Assembly (NCBI RefSeq): GCF_001458355.1
Contig: NZ_CYSA01000008.1
Span: 1 to 64,000, forward strand
From: Thalassovita gelatinovora
GTDB taxonomy: Bacteria; Pseudomonadota; Alphaproteobacteria; Rhodobacterales; Rhodobacteraceae
Direction: 5' to 3'
DNA length: 64,000 nucleotides
Part shown: piece after piece, positions 27,129 to 34,912 of the stretch
Numbering within the stretch: the first letter of the stretch is position 1
Layout: each line of letters opens with the position of its first letter
The notes under the pieces: model-generated
The model's database searches: none
What the model saw: the letters and a program-made list of their open reading frames with translations, nothing else
Told to the model about the DNA's origin: nothing
Translations under genes and position numbers: made by a program

Positions 27129-28112
27129 TTACTTCTTAAGACCCGCAGCATCGACAACAGCGGTCCATTTCTCGACTTCCGAAGCGATAAAGGCTTTGGA
27201 GTCGGCAGGCGTCATCCCTTCGACCAAGAAGCCTCTTTCGCGGAACAAGCTTTGAAGGTCATCACTTCCCAGTGCAGTCGAAATCGCATCATAGAGTTTC
27301 GCCAGATTTTCAGGAGGGGTTCCTGCCGGGGCAAATACACCCTGCCATGAGAACGCCGCATAATCAGGCAATCCGGCTTCGGCGATTGTGGGAACGTCTT
27401 CCAACAGGAAATGCTCTTGCGTGCCAGTCACGCCGAGGGCGGTCAATCGGCCGGAATTGATGTATTCCGAAGTTACCAGAATATCACCAAACATTGCGTC
27501 GATCCGGCCGCCCAACAAATCCTGAAGCGCGGCTGCGCTGCCTTTGTAGGGAACGTGAACCAATTTGGTGCCCGATTTCAGTCCGAACAATTCGCCCGCC
27601 ATATGCATCGAGGTACCGACACCAGGAGTGCCGTGGGTAAAGGTATCAGGATTTTCTGTGGCGTAGGTCAGCACGTCCTGAACCGACTTGAAATCGCTGT
27701 CTGCGTTGACCACCAAAGCCAATGGCGACGAAATCACGATGCTGACTGGATCGAAATCGGTGACGGGATTATATGGCAGATCATCGCGCAGCGCTGCGCT
27801 GATCGCGTTCGACCCGGTAACGCCCATAAGCAAGGTATAGCCGTCAGCATCCGAGCTCGCGACATAGTTGGCACCGACAGTGCCGCCCGCACCACCGCGG
27901 TTTTCAACCACGACCGGCTGCCCCAACTGTTCCCCGATCGACTCGCCCAATTTGCGGGCCAATAGATCGGTCGAACCGCCCGGTGGGAACGGGACTACAA
28001 TCGTAACTGGCTTTTCGGGATAGGTGTCAGCCGCTAGTGCCGCAGAGCCGGAAAACCCCGTTGCAAGCGCCAGCATTGCGGCAGCTGTTGCCAGTAAAAC
28101 TCTTCTATGCAT
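27129..28112 (-). CDS. tctC: Tripartite tricarboxylate transporter substrate-binding protein TctC
   Basis: Periplasmic solute-binding protein (Bug family). Signal peptide MHRRVLLATAAAMLALATGF ending in ALAAD. Typical Bug motifs: YPEKPVTIVVPFPPGGSTDL, VVENRGGAGGTVGANYVASS with DADGYTLLMG, HVPYKGSAAALQDLLGGRID, and PTIAEAGLPDY. Length 327 is usual. ATG at 28112 follows GAGAGG. Bug proteins bind carboxylates, amides and many other small acids; the ligand cannot be told, but the neighbours (dadA, hydantoinase) suggest a nitrogen-containing acid or its cyclic form. Confidence 0.92.
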   Translation of the reverse strand: MHRRVLLATAAAMLALATGFSGSAALAADTYPEKPVTIVVPFPPGGSTDLLARKLGESIGEQLGQPVVVENRGGAGGTVGANYVASSDADGYTLLMGVTGSNAISAALRDDLPYNPVTDFDPVSIVISSPLALVVNADSDFKSVQDVLTYATENPDTFTHGTPGVGTSMHMAGELFGLKSGTKLVHVPYKGSAAALQDLLGGRIDAMFGDILVTSEYINSGRLTALGVTGTQEHFLLEDVPTIAEAGLPDYAAFSWQGVFAPAGTPPENLAKLYDAISTALGSDDLQSLFRERGFLVEGMTPADSKAFIASEVEKWTAVVDAAGLKK

Positions 28113-28197
28113 GGTATAACCTCTCGTCTGTTGGTGGGTCGGCCTTTCGCGGGCCTGTTTGGAATTCACTTTACGTTCTGGTTGCTTGCCCTGATTG

Positions 28198-29451
28198 TTA
28201 TTTGCCGAAGCCAAGCCGGAATCGTTCGGGGTTGAATGCGGACAAATCAATCTCGGTTGATCGTCCAGCCACTAGATTGGCCAGCTCCCGCCCTGTGGTT
28301 GCACCACCGCACATGCCGACATGACCGTGGCCGAATCCAAGCCAGGCGTTTTCGACTTTTGGGGCACGACCGATCACCGGCATGGAATCCGGCATACAGG
28401 GACGGTGTCCCATCCAGGTCGAATATTTTTCGGTGCGCATATTCGGGAACATGGTTTTTCCGACAGTCAGAAGCGATTCTGCGCGGGCATAATTCGGAGG
28501 CTGCTTTAGCCCAGCGAGTTCCACTGTCCCGGCAAGACGCATTCCCATTGCCATGGGGTTAACCATTATATTCTGTTCCACGGCCATAACGTTTCGATTA
28601 AGCGTGATGCCCGGCGTCTCGACTGTCACATGATACCCACGTTGGCTTTCCAACGGTACATTTGTACCCAGCATTCGGGTCAGTTGCCCGGACCATGCGC
28701 CTGCGGCAACAACGATACCGTCAACCGCCACGCTTTCATTTGAATCGAGCTGAATCGCTTCGACACCGTTGTCGCGTATATTGAAGCCAGTTACGCGCTC
28801 TCTTACGTGGGTCGCACCATCCTTGATGGCCTGTTCGTAGATCGCTTTGACCAATGCGGACGGATCCGGGGTGGATCCATTGTCAGGGGCAAATTGCCCA
28901 AACCCGAAAGAGCCGCGCAGGTCTGGTTCCAGATCGAACAGTTCTTCTGCGTCGAGTTCTTGCATTTCGACACCGAGACTGCGGCGAAGATTGGCACCCC
29001 AAGCCCATTTCTGGGCCATCTCCCGTGACGAATACACATAAAGGCACCCGTTTTGACGCATTAAAGACATCGCGCCTGCACGTTGTAGCAGGGGAGTATA
29101 CGCGTCGAATACAGGGCTTAGAAGTCCTCGCATGGCGGTCGCAATTCGGGTGACTTCAGCTTCGGTAGAATGTCGCAGGAATCGCATCAACCAGGGTAGC
29201 ACAACGGGAAGATATTGGCTGCGGATGACGAGTGGTCCATCTGGATCGAGCAGCCATTTGGGAACCTTTTTCCACATGCCCGGCATAGATACAGGCAAAA
29301 CTGCACTGGGGGAAAGCGAACCCGCATTGCCAAAAGAACAAGCTTCGCCGGCCTCTTTGGGATCAAAAAATATGACCTCGTGCCCGTCGCGCTGCAGCCA
29401 GCCGGCCGTGGCTGTTCCAACAATCCCGGCTCCGATGATTCCGATGCGCAT
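28198..29451 (-). CDS. D-amino-acid dehydrogenase family FAD enzyme (DadA-like)
   Basis: Oxidises D-amino acids to 2-oxoacids and ammonia, passing electrons to the quinone pool. The 417-residue protein has the FAD-binding GIIGAGIVGTATAGWLQRDG, the second strand VIFFDPKEAGEACSFGNAGS, typical of DadA, and the C-terminal MGHRPCMPDSMPVIGRAP with WLGFGHGHVGMCGGATTGRE. First gene of a minus-strand operon with tctCBA and divergent from a LysR gene. With the facing HyuAB operon it suggests a route from hydantoin to N-carbamoyl-D-amino acid to D-amino acid to oxoacid, but no carbamoylase is present. Confidence 0.85.
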   Translation of the reverse strand: MRIGIIGAGIVGTATAGWLQRDGHEVIFFDPKEAGEACSFGNAGSLSPSAVLPVSMPGMWKKVPKWLLDPDGPLVIRSQYLPVVLPWLMRFLRHSTEAEVTRIATAMRGLLSPVFDAYTPLLQRAGAMSLMRQNGCLYVYSSREMAQKWAWGANLRRSLGVEMQELDAEELFDLEPDLRGSFGFGQFAPDNGSTPDPSALVKAIYEQAIKDGATHVRERVTGFNIRDNGVEAIQLDSNESVAVDGIVVAAGAWSGQLTRMLGTNVPLESQRGYHVTVETPGITLNRNVMAVEQNIMVNPMAMGMRLAGTVELAGLKQPPNYARAESLLTVGKTMFPNMRTEKYSTWMGHRPCMPDSMPVIGRAPKVENAWLGFGHGHVGMCGGATTGRELANLVAGRSTEIDLSAFNPERFRLGFGK

Positions 29452-29510
29452 TAGCTGTGACGTCCTTATTTATTGCCGTTTCAGGGATTGTCGAAGGAAA
29501 GATGCAACAA

Positions 29511-29531
29511 TACAAACAAAATGAATTTGTA
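29511..29531. promoter_or_regulatory. Candidate LysR-type binding site between dadA and lysR
   Basis: Perfect inverted repeat TACAAA-N9-TTTGTA containing the T-N11-A core of LysR-type sites, centred about 70 bases from the dadA start and just before the lysR start, in the divergent region. Fits the usual place for autoregulation and activation of the divergent operon. Confidence 0.55.
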
Positions 29532-29535
29532 ATTC

Positions 29536-29552
29536 CATAAGGAAACCTTATG
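29536..29552 (+). promoter_or_regulatory. Palindrome covering the RBS and start codon of lysR
   Basis: Perfect CATAAGG-AAA-CCTTATG. It includes the only purine-rich ribosome-binding stretch (AAGGAA) and the ATG itself, so either a protein bound here or an RNA hairpin would limit translation of the regulator. Confidence 0.5.
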
Positions 29553-30458
29553 TCTCTTTCTCTTCGCCAACTGCGTGCATTTCTGGCTGTGGCCGATGCT
29601 CAAAGCTTTACCGGAGCGGCTGATCAGCTAAATCTCACTCAATCGGCGGTTAGTATGCTGATCCGTCAGTTGGAGGCAGATTTGAACATCGCGCTTTTTG
29701 TGCGATCCGGACGCGGCGCGCATCTGACGGAGTTCGGAACGAGCATACGCCCCACCGCGATGAGGGTGCTGTCCGATGTGCAAAACATCAACGATGCTGC
29801 AGCCGACCTTCGATCGCTACAGCGGGGGCATTTGCGGATTGCGATTCCTCAAGTGCTGGGGTGTTGTTGGCTTCCAAGCGTTCTGGGGGCGTTCCGACAG
29901 CAGTACCCGGATGTAGAAGTCAGTATTTCCGAGACAGCAGGCGACGGGGTGACAGATTTGGTGGGGCGGGGCGATGTGGAAATAGGTATTGGCCCGGAGC
30001 GCCCCTTGGTCAACGGAGTTGTTGCCGATAAAATGTGGGATGTTCCTATGCAGTTGATCGTCTCTCGGCACGCTTCCCATCTACGAGACAATAAACCGCC
30101 TACGCTGCGTGAGCTTCAGAAAATGTACTGGATCAACTACTCGGACGATTTCAGCGAATTGTTGCACCGCACGCTCCTTGGCAATCCTGGCAGTCCCCGC
30201 ACGCAGGACATTCGCGTTCTCGGCTTGATGAGTGCGATGGCTATCATCGGACAGGAAAACTACGTCACGGCCGCGCCAGCCTACGCTAATATATTCGCTG
30301 GTGTTTTTGGTGTTCGTTTTCTTCCTCTTGCAGGACCGGCAAGCAAGCGCCGTTTCCTGCATTACGTTCGAGACAAGCACGACCTTTCTCCTGCAGCCGC
30401 CACATTCCTTGAGATGGCACGAAATTCCGGTCCGGTTGAATCGATGTTGGACCGTTAG
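29550..30458 (+). CDS. LysR-family transcriptional regulator
   Basis: A 302-residue regulator. N-terminal winged helix-turn-helix SLRQLRAFLAVADAQSFTGA with AADQLNLTQSAVSMLIRQLE; C-terminal LysR substrate domain with LRIAIPQVLGCCWLPSVLGA and DVEIGIGPERPLV. Divergent from dadA-tctCBA, with LysR-like inverted repeats in the 98-base gap, so it most likely controls that operon in response to the transported compound or a product. Confidence 0.9.
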   Translation: MSLSLRQLRAFLAVADAQSFTGAADQLNLTQSAVSMLIRQLEADLNIALFVRSGRGAHLTEFGTSIRPTAMRVLSDVQNINDAAADLRSLQRGHLRIAIPQVLGCCWLPSVLGAFRQQYPDVEVSISETAGDGVTDLVGRGDVEIGIGPERPLVNGVVADKMWDVPMQLIVSRHASHLRDNKPPTLRELQKMYWINYSDDFSELLHRTLLGNPGSPRTQDIRVLGLMSAMAIIGQENYVTAAPAYANIFAGVFGVRFLPLAGPASKRRFLHYVRDKHDLSPAAATFLEMARNSGPVESMLDR

Positions 30459-30576
30459 GTGCGATCAAAACGCGCAAATGCTTTTCAGTCTGAACTCAGG
30501 GTGTTCAGGATTGCATTTTTCTCAACAGGCACACATTCGGTTTTTGGGACGACCTAACGTGTTTCTGTAAATCATA

Positions 30577-31350
30577 CTACCTCAGCGCGTTGGCAATCTG
30601 TCCGGCGTGGCGCTGTAATATTTCTGTCAGTCTCGGGTAATCTTCGGCAGCGATCTCGCTCATCGGTTCTGAAACGCCAAGAGCGGCATCTGCGCTGCCC
30701 ATTGGCCCAACCGGGACCGAAATTCCGACTGCGCCAGCTTCGAATTCTCCCTCGACAATTGAAACGCCCGAAAGACGGATGGCCCGGACTTCGGCTGCGA
30801 TCTGGTCACGGTCTATGATCGTTTCCGAAGTGAAGCGTTCGACCGGAAGGGTTTCTATCATCTCTTGAGCCCAGGCTTCGTCGCCCCAGGCCAACAGCAT
30901 TCGACCCATAGAGGTGCTGAGCAATGACAGGTGGCTGCCGACGGTAAATCCGAACGTATAGCGTGCGTTCTGTTGCGAAGACTGGGCCACATAAACCGGG
31001 GCGGCCCCGTCGCGCATTGCAAGACTAACACTATACCCCAACTCTCGGGCGCAAAGTTCGATTATCGGCTGGACCAAGCGCCCAAACTGATTTCCGCGCA
31101 AGAACCCACTACCCAATACTAAAACATGTGGTGTCAGCGAATAACGGTTTTCTTCTTTGCGGACATAGCCGAGATGCACAAGCGTCAACACCAGTCTTCG
31201 CACAGCCGCGCGTTCAATGTTGGTCAGACGCGCTATTTCCGCGAGGGACATTTGGCTATGTGATTCGTCAAACGCCCTCAGGACCGTCATGCCTTTCATG
31301 AATGTAAGGGAGAGGTCTTTGGTTAGAATTTCTGGCTGCACGTTTTCCAA
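30577..31350 (-). CDS. IclR-family transcriptional regulator (first copy)
   Basis: A 257-residue IclR protein of the PcaR/PobR/PcaU type: DLSLTFMKGMTVLRAFDESH at the start, helix-turn-helix SLAEIARLTNIERAAVRRLV, and effector domain with STSMGRMLLAW and AVGISVPVGPMGSADAALGV. It resembles the second IclR (42614-43390) in the same N-terminal pattern, which supports a start upstream of the internal ATG at 31299; the TTG at 31350 or GTG at 31341 are the candidates. Divergent from the TRAP operon across 588 bases, its likely target. Confidence 0.88.
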   Translation of the reverse strand: MENVQPEILTKDLSLTFMKGMTVLRAFDESHSQMSLAEIARLTNIERAAVRRLVLTLVHLGYVRKEENRYSLTPHVLVLGSGFLRGNQFGRLVQPIIELCARELGYSVSLAMRDGAAPVYVAQSSQQNARYTFGFTVGSHLSLLSTSMGRMLLAWGDEAWAQEMIETLPVERFTSETIIDRDQIAAEVRAIRLSGVSIVEGEFEAGAVGISVPVGPMGSADAALGVSEPMSEIAAEDYPRLTEILQRHAGQIANALR

Positions 31351-31938
31351 TCCAGTCTATCAGATAGTGTACCTGTGTAGTGTAACTATGTCTTCCGCAC
31401 TTGGTTTGGCTGAGAATTCAGTGGCACAGCTATCACCGGGTCCATGGGGCACTGTCGCAAATGGTGGCGTGGGTTTCCAGTGTCAAAAAGCGCTTGTTGC
31501 TAACCATTTAGGCGTTAAATTTCAAATTTAGGGCACCGACGAGGCGGGGGCGGTGTTCTCGTTTGGAAAGATATCCACGGCATCGGGAATGGTTGAGCTC
31601 CTTGTTCTGCAGGTCCTGATCAAACCAATCCTGATCTAAAGACTGTCCATGGCGGCAATGCGTCTCGACGGTGCTGTTCAGACCCCAAATCAGTCCGTGG
31701 TTTTATGCAGGTTTGAGCATTCACACAGGCACAGCCGCCCCACGGCGTCGAAGCTCAGCGCACAAAATTTGGGCTCATTGCAGATTGCCTCTCCAATCCG
31801 TCGTTTGAAAGGCCAGCGTGGCTTGACATGGCAATATCGGATTGACCAGATGGTGCATTATCGCGCAAAAGGCGCGATAAGCAAACGCCATCCTCGAAAC
31901 GGCCCCGCAGCCGATCCAAAACGGAGAGACCGATAGCC
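31351..31938. other. Divergent control region between iclR and the TRAP operon
   Basis: About 590 bases without a supported gene. It holds a short palindrome CTATC-A-GATAG at 31357-31367 close to the iclR start, a perfect TAAATTT-C-AAATTTA palindrome at 31516-31530, and a hairpin at 31858-31880 close to dctP. Unusually long for a bacterial divergent promoter region; short frames inside look like chance. Confidence 0.4.
31858..31880 (+). promoter_or_regulatory. Hairpin/operator upstream of dctP
   Basis: Perfect 9-bp inverted repeat TTATCGCGC / GCGCGATAA with a 5-base loop, 58 bases before the dctP ATG. A TTGACA at 31823-31828 and a TTGACC at 31842-31847 lie just upstream, so the repeat could overlap the transcription start as an operator or form a 5' leader hairpin. 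Confidence 0.45.
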
Positions 31939-32949
31939 ATGCTAAGATCAATCACCATTTCCGGTATTGCCGCCCTTGGGCTTACCGCATCCGCGCAGGC
32001 AGAAACGCTGAGATATGCGCATTTCATGTCTGCAAATAGCTGGCAGAATCAGGTCATTTTTGAAGACTGGGCCTCGGCGGTTGAAGCAGAGTCAGGCGAA
32101 GAGCTTGATGTTCAGGTCTTCCCTGCTCAAACTCTGGGCAAAGCAACCGCGGGTTATGACAACGCCATGACCGGAATTGCCGATATTGCCTGGGCTGTTC
32201 CTGGCTATACCGCTGGGCGCTTTCCACTAAGCCAGATTTTGGAATTGCCGGGTCTTTTTGACACCGGGGCAGTCGGGTCTTGCGCGTTCCAAAAACTGTA
32301 TGATTCCGGTGCATTGGACGAAGAATATGACGAAACTCACGTTCTCTTCGTTCACACTCATGATCCGGGGCATCTTCACACATCTGACACGCCAGTTCGG
32401 ACTCTCGATGACATGAAGGGGCTCAAGCTGCGTCGCCCGACACAGGTTGTGGGGGATCTTCTGGAAAACCTCGGGGCCGAACCCGTGGGTATGCCAGCTC
32501 CGAACACTTATGAAGCCCTTCAGCGTGGTGCGATTGATGGCTACATGTTGCCGTGGGAAAGCGTCGAAAGCTTTCGGCTTGCTGAATTGTCCGACTATCA
32601 CACTGTCTTTGGCTTCTACGCCTTGGCTTTCGTCGCAACGATGAACAAGGCCAAGTACGACTCGCTGTCGCCCCAGGCGAAGGCGGCCGTCGATGCCAAT
32701 AGCGGACAGAAATGGGCTGTAACTGCCGGGCGTGGGTATGACGAAGCGGGGGCAGAGGTTCTTGCGCAATTGCGTGAAGAGTCCACTGTCATCGAACTGT
32801 CGGCCGAAGAGCGTGCCAAGTGGAACGTAGAGGCACAGAAAGCCTCTGACAGTTATATCGCTGCTCTCGATGCGCAGGGTCTTCCTGGCACTGCAACCTA
32901 TGCGGCGGTACAGGGCTATGTGAGTGAATGTGAAGCTGAACTTCACTAA
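31939..32949 (+). CDS. dctP: TRAP transporter solute-binding protein
   Basis: Periplasmic receptor of a TRAP uptake system. The 336-residue protein has signal peptide MLRSITISGIAALGLTASAQ ending QAET, then the DctP pattern LRYAHFMSANSWQNQVIFED, DVQVFPAQTLGKATAGYDNA, DDMKGLKLRRPTQVVGDLLE and ALQRGAIDGYMLPWESV. The conserved Arg region LKLRRP that pairs with a carboxylate is present, so an organic acid ligand is likely. GGAGAGACC precedes the ATG. First gene of dctPQM-GS-CHMI. Confidence 0.92.
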   Translation: MLRSITISGIAALGLTASAQAETLRYAHFMSANSWQNQVIFEDWASAVEAESGEELDVQVFPAQTLGKATAGYDNAMTGIADIAWAVPGYTAGRFPLSQILELPGLFDTGAVGSCAFQKLYDSGALDEEYDETHVLFVHTHDPGHLHTSDTPVRTLDDMKGLKLRRPTQVVGDLLENLGAEPVGMPAPNTYEALQRGAIDGYMLPWESVESFRLAELSDYHTVFGFYALAFVATMNKAKYDSLSPQAKAAVDANSGQKWAVTAGRGYDEAGAEVLAQLREESTVIELSAEERAKWNVEAQKASDSYIAALDAQGLPGTATYAAVQGYVSECEAELH

Positions 32950-32966
32950 ACCGACATTTCTAAAAG

Positions 32967-32999
32967 ATTTGGCGGGCCGATTCATTCGGTTCGCCAAAT
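32967..32999 (+). promoter_or_regulatory. Intercistronic hairpin between dctP and dctQ
   Basis: A 14-bp stem with two G-T pairs (32967-32980 with 32986-32999) and 5-base loop, 17 bases past the dctP stop and without a T-run. Likely reduces expression of the membrane subunits relative to the binding protein, as the tctC-tctB hairpin does. Confidence 0.55.
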
Positions 33000-33026
33000 A
33001 TTGCAACGTTACCGTCAGGAACTGAG

Positions 33027-33542
33027 ATGATAAAAACATCAATCCAACGGGTCGCCCGTGTGATGGAAGCTGCCTGCCTGCTTATTGCGGTGCTGTGCCT
33101 GCTCTACATGGTGTTCGTCGTTGGCTTCAATGTGCTGGCCCGCATCATCTTTGATTTCAGCGATACGGCAATCAACCTGATGATACCGGGGGCCATCGAG
33201 CAGGTTTCCTATTTGTTGGGAATTATCGCGCTCGCCGCTCTGTCGGCATCCATGGCGCAGGGTATGATTGCGGTGGATTTTGTGATCGGCCGTCTGCCGT
33301 CCCGGTGGCAATCGCTGGCCGCCCGGTTTTGGTTCGTCGGGATTTTTGCCTTTGCGCTGGTGCTTTGCAGTCTTTTTTACGAAGACATGATCGCGACGTT
33401 TGCACGTGGCGAGGCAACGCAGGATTTGCGCATACCAATGTTTTTAATCTACGGGCTCTATGCGGTTGAATGCCTCGCACTTGCAGTGGTGGCACTGCGC
33501 GAAGCGTTGACCAACGATGGCCAACATGCGGAGCTTTCATGA
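33027..33542 (+). CDS. dctQ: TRAP transporter small permease subunit
   Basis: Small membrane protein of the TRAP system, 171 residues, four hydrophobic segments: AACLLIAVLCLLYMVFVVGF, VSYLLGIIALAALSASMAQG, FWFVGIFAFALVLCSLFYED and FLIYGLYAVECLALAVVALR. The family pattern VGFNVLARIIFDF after the first helix is present. Stop overlaps dctM by ATGA. Confidence 0.88.
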   Translation: MIKTSIQRVARVMEAACLLIAVLCLLYMVFVVGFNVLARIIFDFSDTAINLMIPGAIEQVSYLLGIIALAALSASMAQGMIAVDFVIGRLPSRWQSLAARFWFVGIFAFALVLCSLFYEDMIATFARGEATQDLRIPMFLIYGLYAVECLALAVVALREALTNDGQHAELS

Positions 33543-34849
33543 TGACGCCTTTGGTGATTGGATACATCTCAATTGCAGCGATGTTTGTCATTGTGATCCT
33601 TGGTGCCCCGATCGGGTTTGCCATGATCGCTATTGGATTTGCTGGGTTTTCGGCCATTATCGGCGTCGCGCCAGCCTTGAGCGTGCTAAAAACAGCTACG
33701 TTCGAAACGATCACGAACTATTCGTTTACCCTGATTCCGCTGTTCCTGCTGATGGGCAACTTGATCTCTCGGTCGGGCGTTGCTTCAGACCTGTTTCGAG
33801 GGGCGCTTTTGTTGACTCGCGGATGGGCTGGCGGGTTGGCGGCCGCAGGGATGACTGCAAGTGCCGTGTTTTCCACCGTTTCCGGTTCGTCATTGGCAAC
33901 CGCTTCGACCATGACCCGCGTGGCGTATCCAGAAATGAAGGCGCATGGTTATGATGCTCGGCTTGCCACCGGGTCACTGGCCGCAGGCGGTACATTGGGA
34001 ATCTTGATCCCGCCCTCCATTGCTCTCATGCTATATGCGTTGATCACCGAACAATCGGTGGGGACGATGTTCTTGGCCGGGATTTTGCCGGGTATCCTTG
34101 CCTTCGTTCTCTATACTCTCACGATCATATTGATGGCGCGGATTTGGCCGCCCAAAGCGGTTGCAGAGCCGACGCCGAATGAAGAACCTTCGCCTACGGG
34201 ACGGTTCGAAATCCTGCGGCTGTTCGCGCCCGCCTTCGTTTTGTTCGGGCTGGTCATGGGCGGGCTCTACGGCAATTTCTTTACGCCAACCGAGGCTGGC
34301 GGTGTCGGTGCCGCGTTGGCGTTGGTTTTCGCGCTTTGGCGCAGAGTGCCTCGGGCTGCTTTGGTTGCGGCTTTTGTCGAGACGATTGTGACCAGCGGAT
34401 CCATTTTTCTCATCCTGATCGGGGCCGAAGTGTTCGGCTTTGTGTTATCCACGTCGCAACTTTCAAACGCCTTGGTTGATTTTCTGGGCAATAGTGGTTT
34501 CGGGCCGTGGCAAGTCTTGTTCGCCATTTTGATTTTCTACGTGGTGCTAGGGTGCTTCATGGAGAGTCTCGCGATGATCCTGCTGACAGTCCCGATTTTT
34601 TTCCCGGTGGTTCTTGCGAATGGGTTCGATCCGATCTGGTTTGGGGTGATTGCCGTGGTGACTGTTGAGCTAGGCATGATCACACCGCCTGTTGGCATGA
34701 ACCTGTTTATGGTCAAAAGCGCCTCTCGTGGCACGTCTCTGAGCACGATCATGGTCGGTGTAATTCCGTTTGTGGTGACCGATATTGTCCGTCTCGGAAT
34801 TCTGTTGGCGTTCCCGGCAATCTCTCTTTTATTGACGGGGCGGCTTTGA
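33539..34849 (+). CDS. dctM: TRAP transporter large permease subunit
   Basis: Main channel subunit of the TRAP transporter, 436 residues with about 12 hydrophobic segments. DctM signatures: LGAPIGFAMIAIGFAGFSAI, SFTLIPLFLLMGNLISRSGV, GWAGGLAAAGMTASAVFSTV with SGSSLATASTMTRVAYPEM, LAAGGTLGILIPPSIALMLY and ELGMITPPVGMNLFMVKS. ATG at 33539 overlaps the dctQ stop. Confidence 0.95.
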   Translation: MMTPLVIGYISIAAMFVIVILGAPIGFAMIAIGFAGFSAIIGVAPALSVLKTATFETITNYSFTLIPLFLLMGNLISRSGVASDLFRGALLLTRGWAGGLAAAGMTASAVFSTVSGSSLATASTMTRVAYPEMKAHGYDARLATGSLAAGGTLGILIPPSIALMLYALITEQSVGTMFLAGILPGILAFVLYTLTIILMARIWPPKAVAEPTPNEEPSPTGRFEILRLFAPAFVLFGLVMGGLYGNFFTPTEAGGVGAALALVFALWRRVPRAALVAAFVETIVTSGSIFLILIGAEVFGFVLSTSQLSNALVDFLGNSGFGPWQVLFAILIFYVVLGCFMESLAMILLTVPIFFPVVLANGFDPIWFGVIAVVTVELGMITPPVGMNLFMVKSASRGTSLSTIMVGVIPFVVTDIVRLGILLAFPAISLLLTGRL

Positions 34850-34912
34850 CAGGCATCAATTCTTTCGTTCCGCCTTCGGCTGGAACATCGTGGTAGTAAG
34901 GAACTCTTACGA

